DNA from: Atriophallophorus winterbourni
Lineage: Eukaryota; Platyhelminthes; Trematoda; Plagiorchiida; Microphallidae
Length of the DNA stretch: 64,000 bases
Reading direction: 5' to 3'
Assembly: GCA_013407085.1 (NCBI GenBank)
Contig: JACCGJ010023077.1
Span: 1 to 64,000 of the forward strand
Shown in pieces: positions 63,520 through 64,000 of the stretch. Both the position numbers and the translations under genes were made by a program. The first letter of the stretch is position 1. Each line of letters starts with the position of its first letter. Below the pieces are notes generated by a model. It did not search any database and was not told the DNA's origin. It saw nothing but the letters and a program-made list of their open reading frames with translations.

Positions 63520-64000
63520 CTTGTAGCCATGCGATCTGCTACCACGTGCTTCTTGCCGATGAAACAGGTGTTCAAGTGGGTAATCCACTGTATGCAGAAT
63601 GCTGAAAAGCAGGATCAAGTCACCCCTGTGACACGGTAGGAAACGTCAAACGGTCGAGGTTGCAATCCTCCTCTCCTCGTATGGCCTGTTGTATCGCCCT
63701 CGCACCATGTATTGTAGTGGGTGGTATAAAACCCTTTCAGCGAGGCCATTTTCCTTTTGTAACCATAAAGGACCATGCTTGAACAGCGTACTCCATTGTT
63801 GACTGTATATAGGTGTTAATTCTCCGTGGGAGTATCTGCTTTGTGAAACTACCGAAGATCCTGATGAGCAGTGCTAAGCTTTGGCAGGACATTTTGTATA
63901 CCACATAAAACTGCCGTCAAGACTTCAAGTTACTGCTAATCCACACAACCAGGTCTTTCTCTTCCGTAACCCATGAAAGTTGCTGAGATCCCAGGGAGTA
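63520..64000 (-). pseudogene. CR1-like (family C) RT fragment running off the right edge
   Basis: Minus strand reads SWVTEEKDLVVWISSNLK, IRIFGSFTKQILPRRINTYI and STMEYAVQAWS, the thumb region, matching 56.5 and 61.8 kb. Decayed after that. The upstream part lies beyond base 64000. Confidence 0.7.

Overview
The window is eukaryotic and reads as a repeat-loaded flatworm genome, most likely a digenean trematode. The reasons are spliced genes whose 5' introns are only 34 to 41 nt while later introns are 0.7 to 2 kb, and a repeat set of CR1-like non-LTR elements, Penelope-like elements (PLEs) with GIY-YIG nucleases, an RTE-type fragment, BEL/Pao and Ty3/gypsy LTR elements, a pogo-type DNA transposon and a SINE-like family. 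The species cannot be named from the sequence alone.

Real genes are few. (1) An ISWI/SMARCA5-type chromatin-remodelling ATPase lies on the minus strand from base 6490 leftwards and runs off the left edge; seven coding exons join in phase. (2) A complete four-exon FAHD1-type acylpyruvase lies on the plus strand at 42341-44240 (228 aa). (3) Unrecognised coding stretches lie at 32384-33199 (poly(A) signal behind, in-frame TAG inside), 48957-49723 (exon candidates), 50645-51205 (terminal-exon-like, poly(A) signal behind) and 59462-59557 (first coding exon with a clean splice donor).

The rest is a layered mosaic. 6.6-9.8 kb: SINEs, a PLE nuclease fragment bounded by 30-bp inverted repeats, and a CR1 fragment. 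10.3-11.3 kb: an internally deleted pogo-like transposon with TA duplications. 11.6-16 kb: a nearly full-length CR1-like element on the minus strand. 16-21.9 kb: further CR1-like fragments in both orientations. 22-23.6 kb: a PLE with reverse transcriptase and nuclease. 24-30.3 kb: a CR1-like element split by a BEL/Pao element that has both LTRs and a 5-bp target duplication. 30.7-40.9 kb: decayed CR1-like elements and a gypsy integrase region carrying two nested insertions. 45.4-47.8 kb: a 530-bp repeat and a second PLE copy carrying an RTE fragment. 52.7-55.9 kb: SINE and PLE-derived hairpin insertions. 56-64 kb: three copies of another CR1-like family.

The most interesting signals are non-coding. 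PLE 3' ends repeatedly carry a hairpin followed by GAAACGT, resembling the core of a minimal hammerhead ribozyme. One site has two such units head to head as an 87-bp-arm hairpin flanked by a 13-bp direct repeat. Several insertions have exact target-site duplications that order the layers: SINE before the 530-bp repeat, SINE before the PLE scrap, CR1 before BEL, gypsy before two non-LTR insertions.
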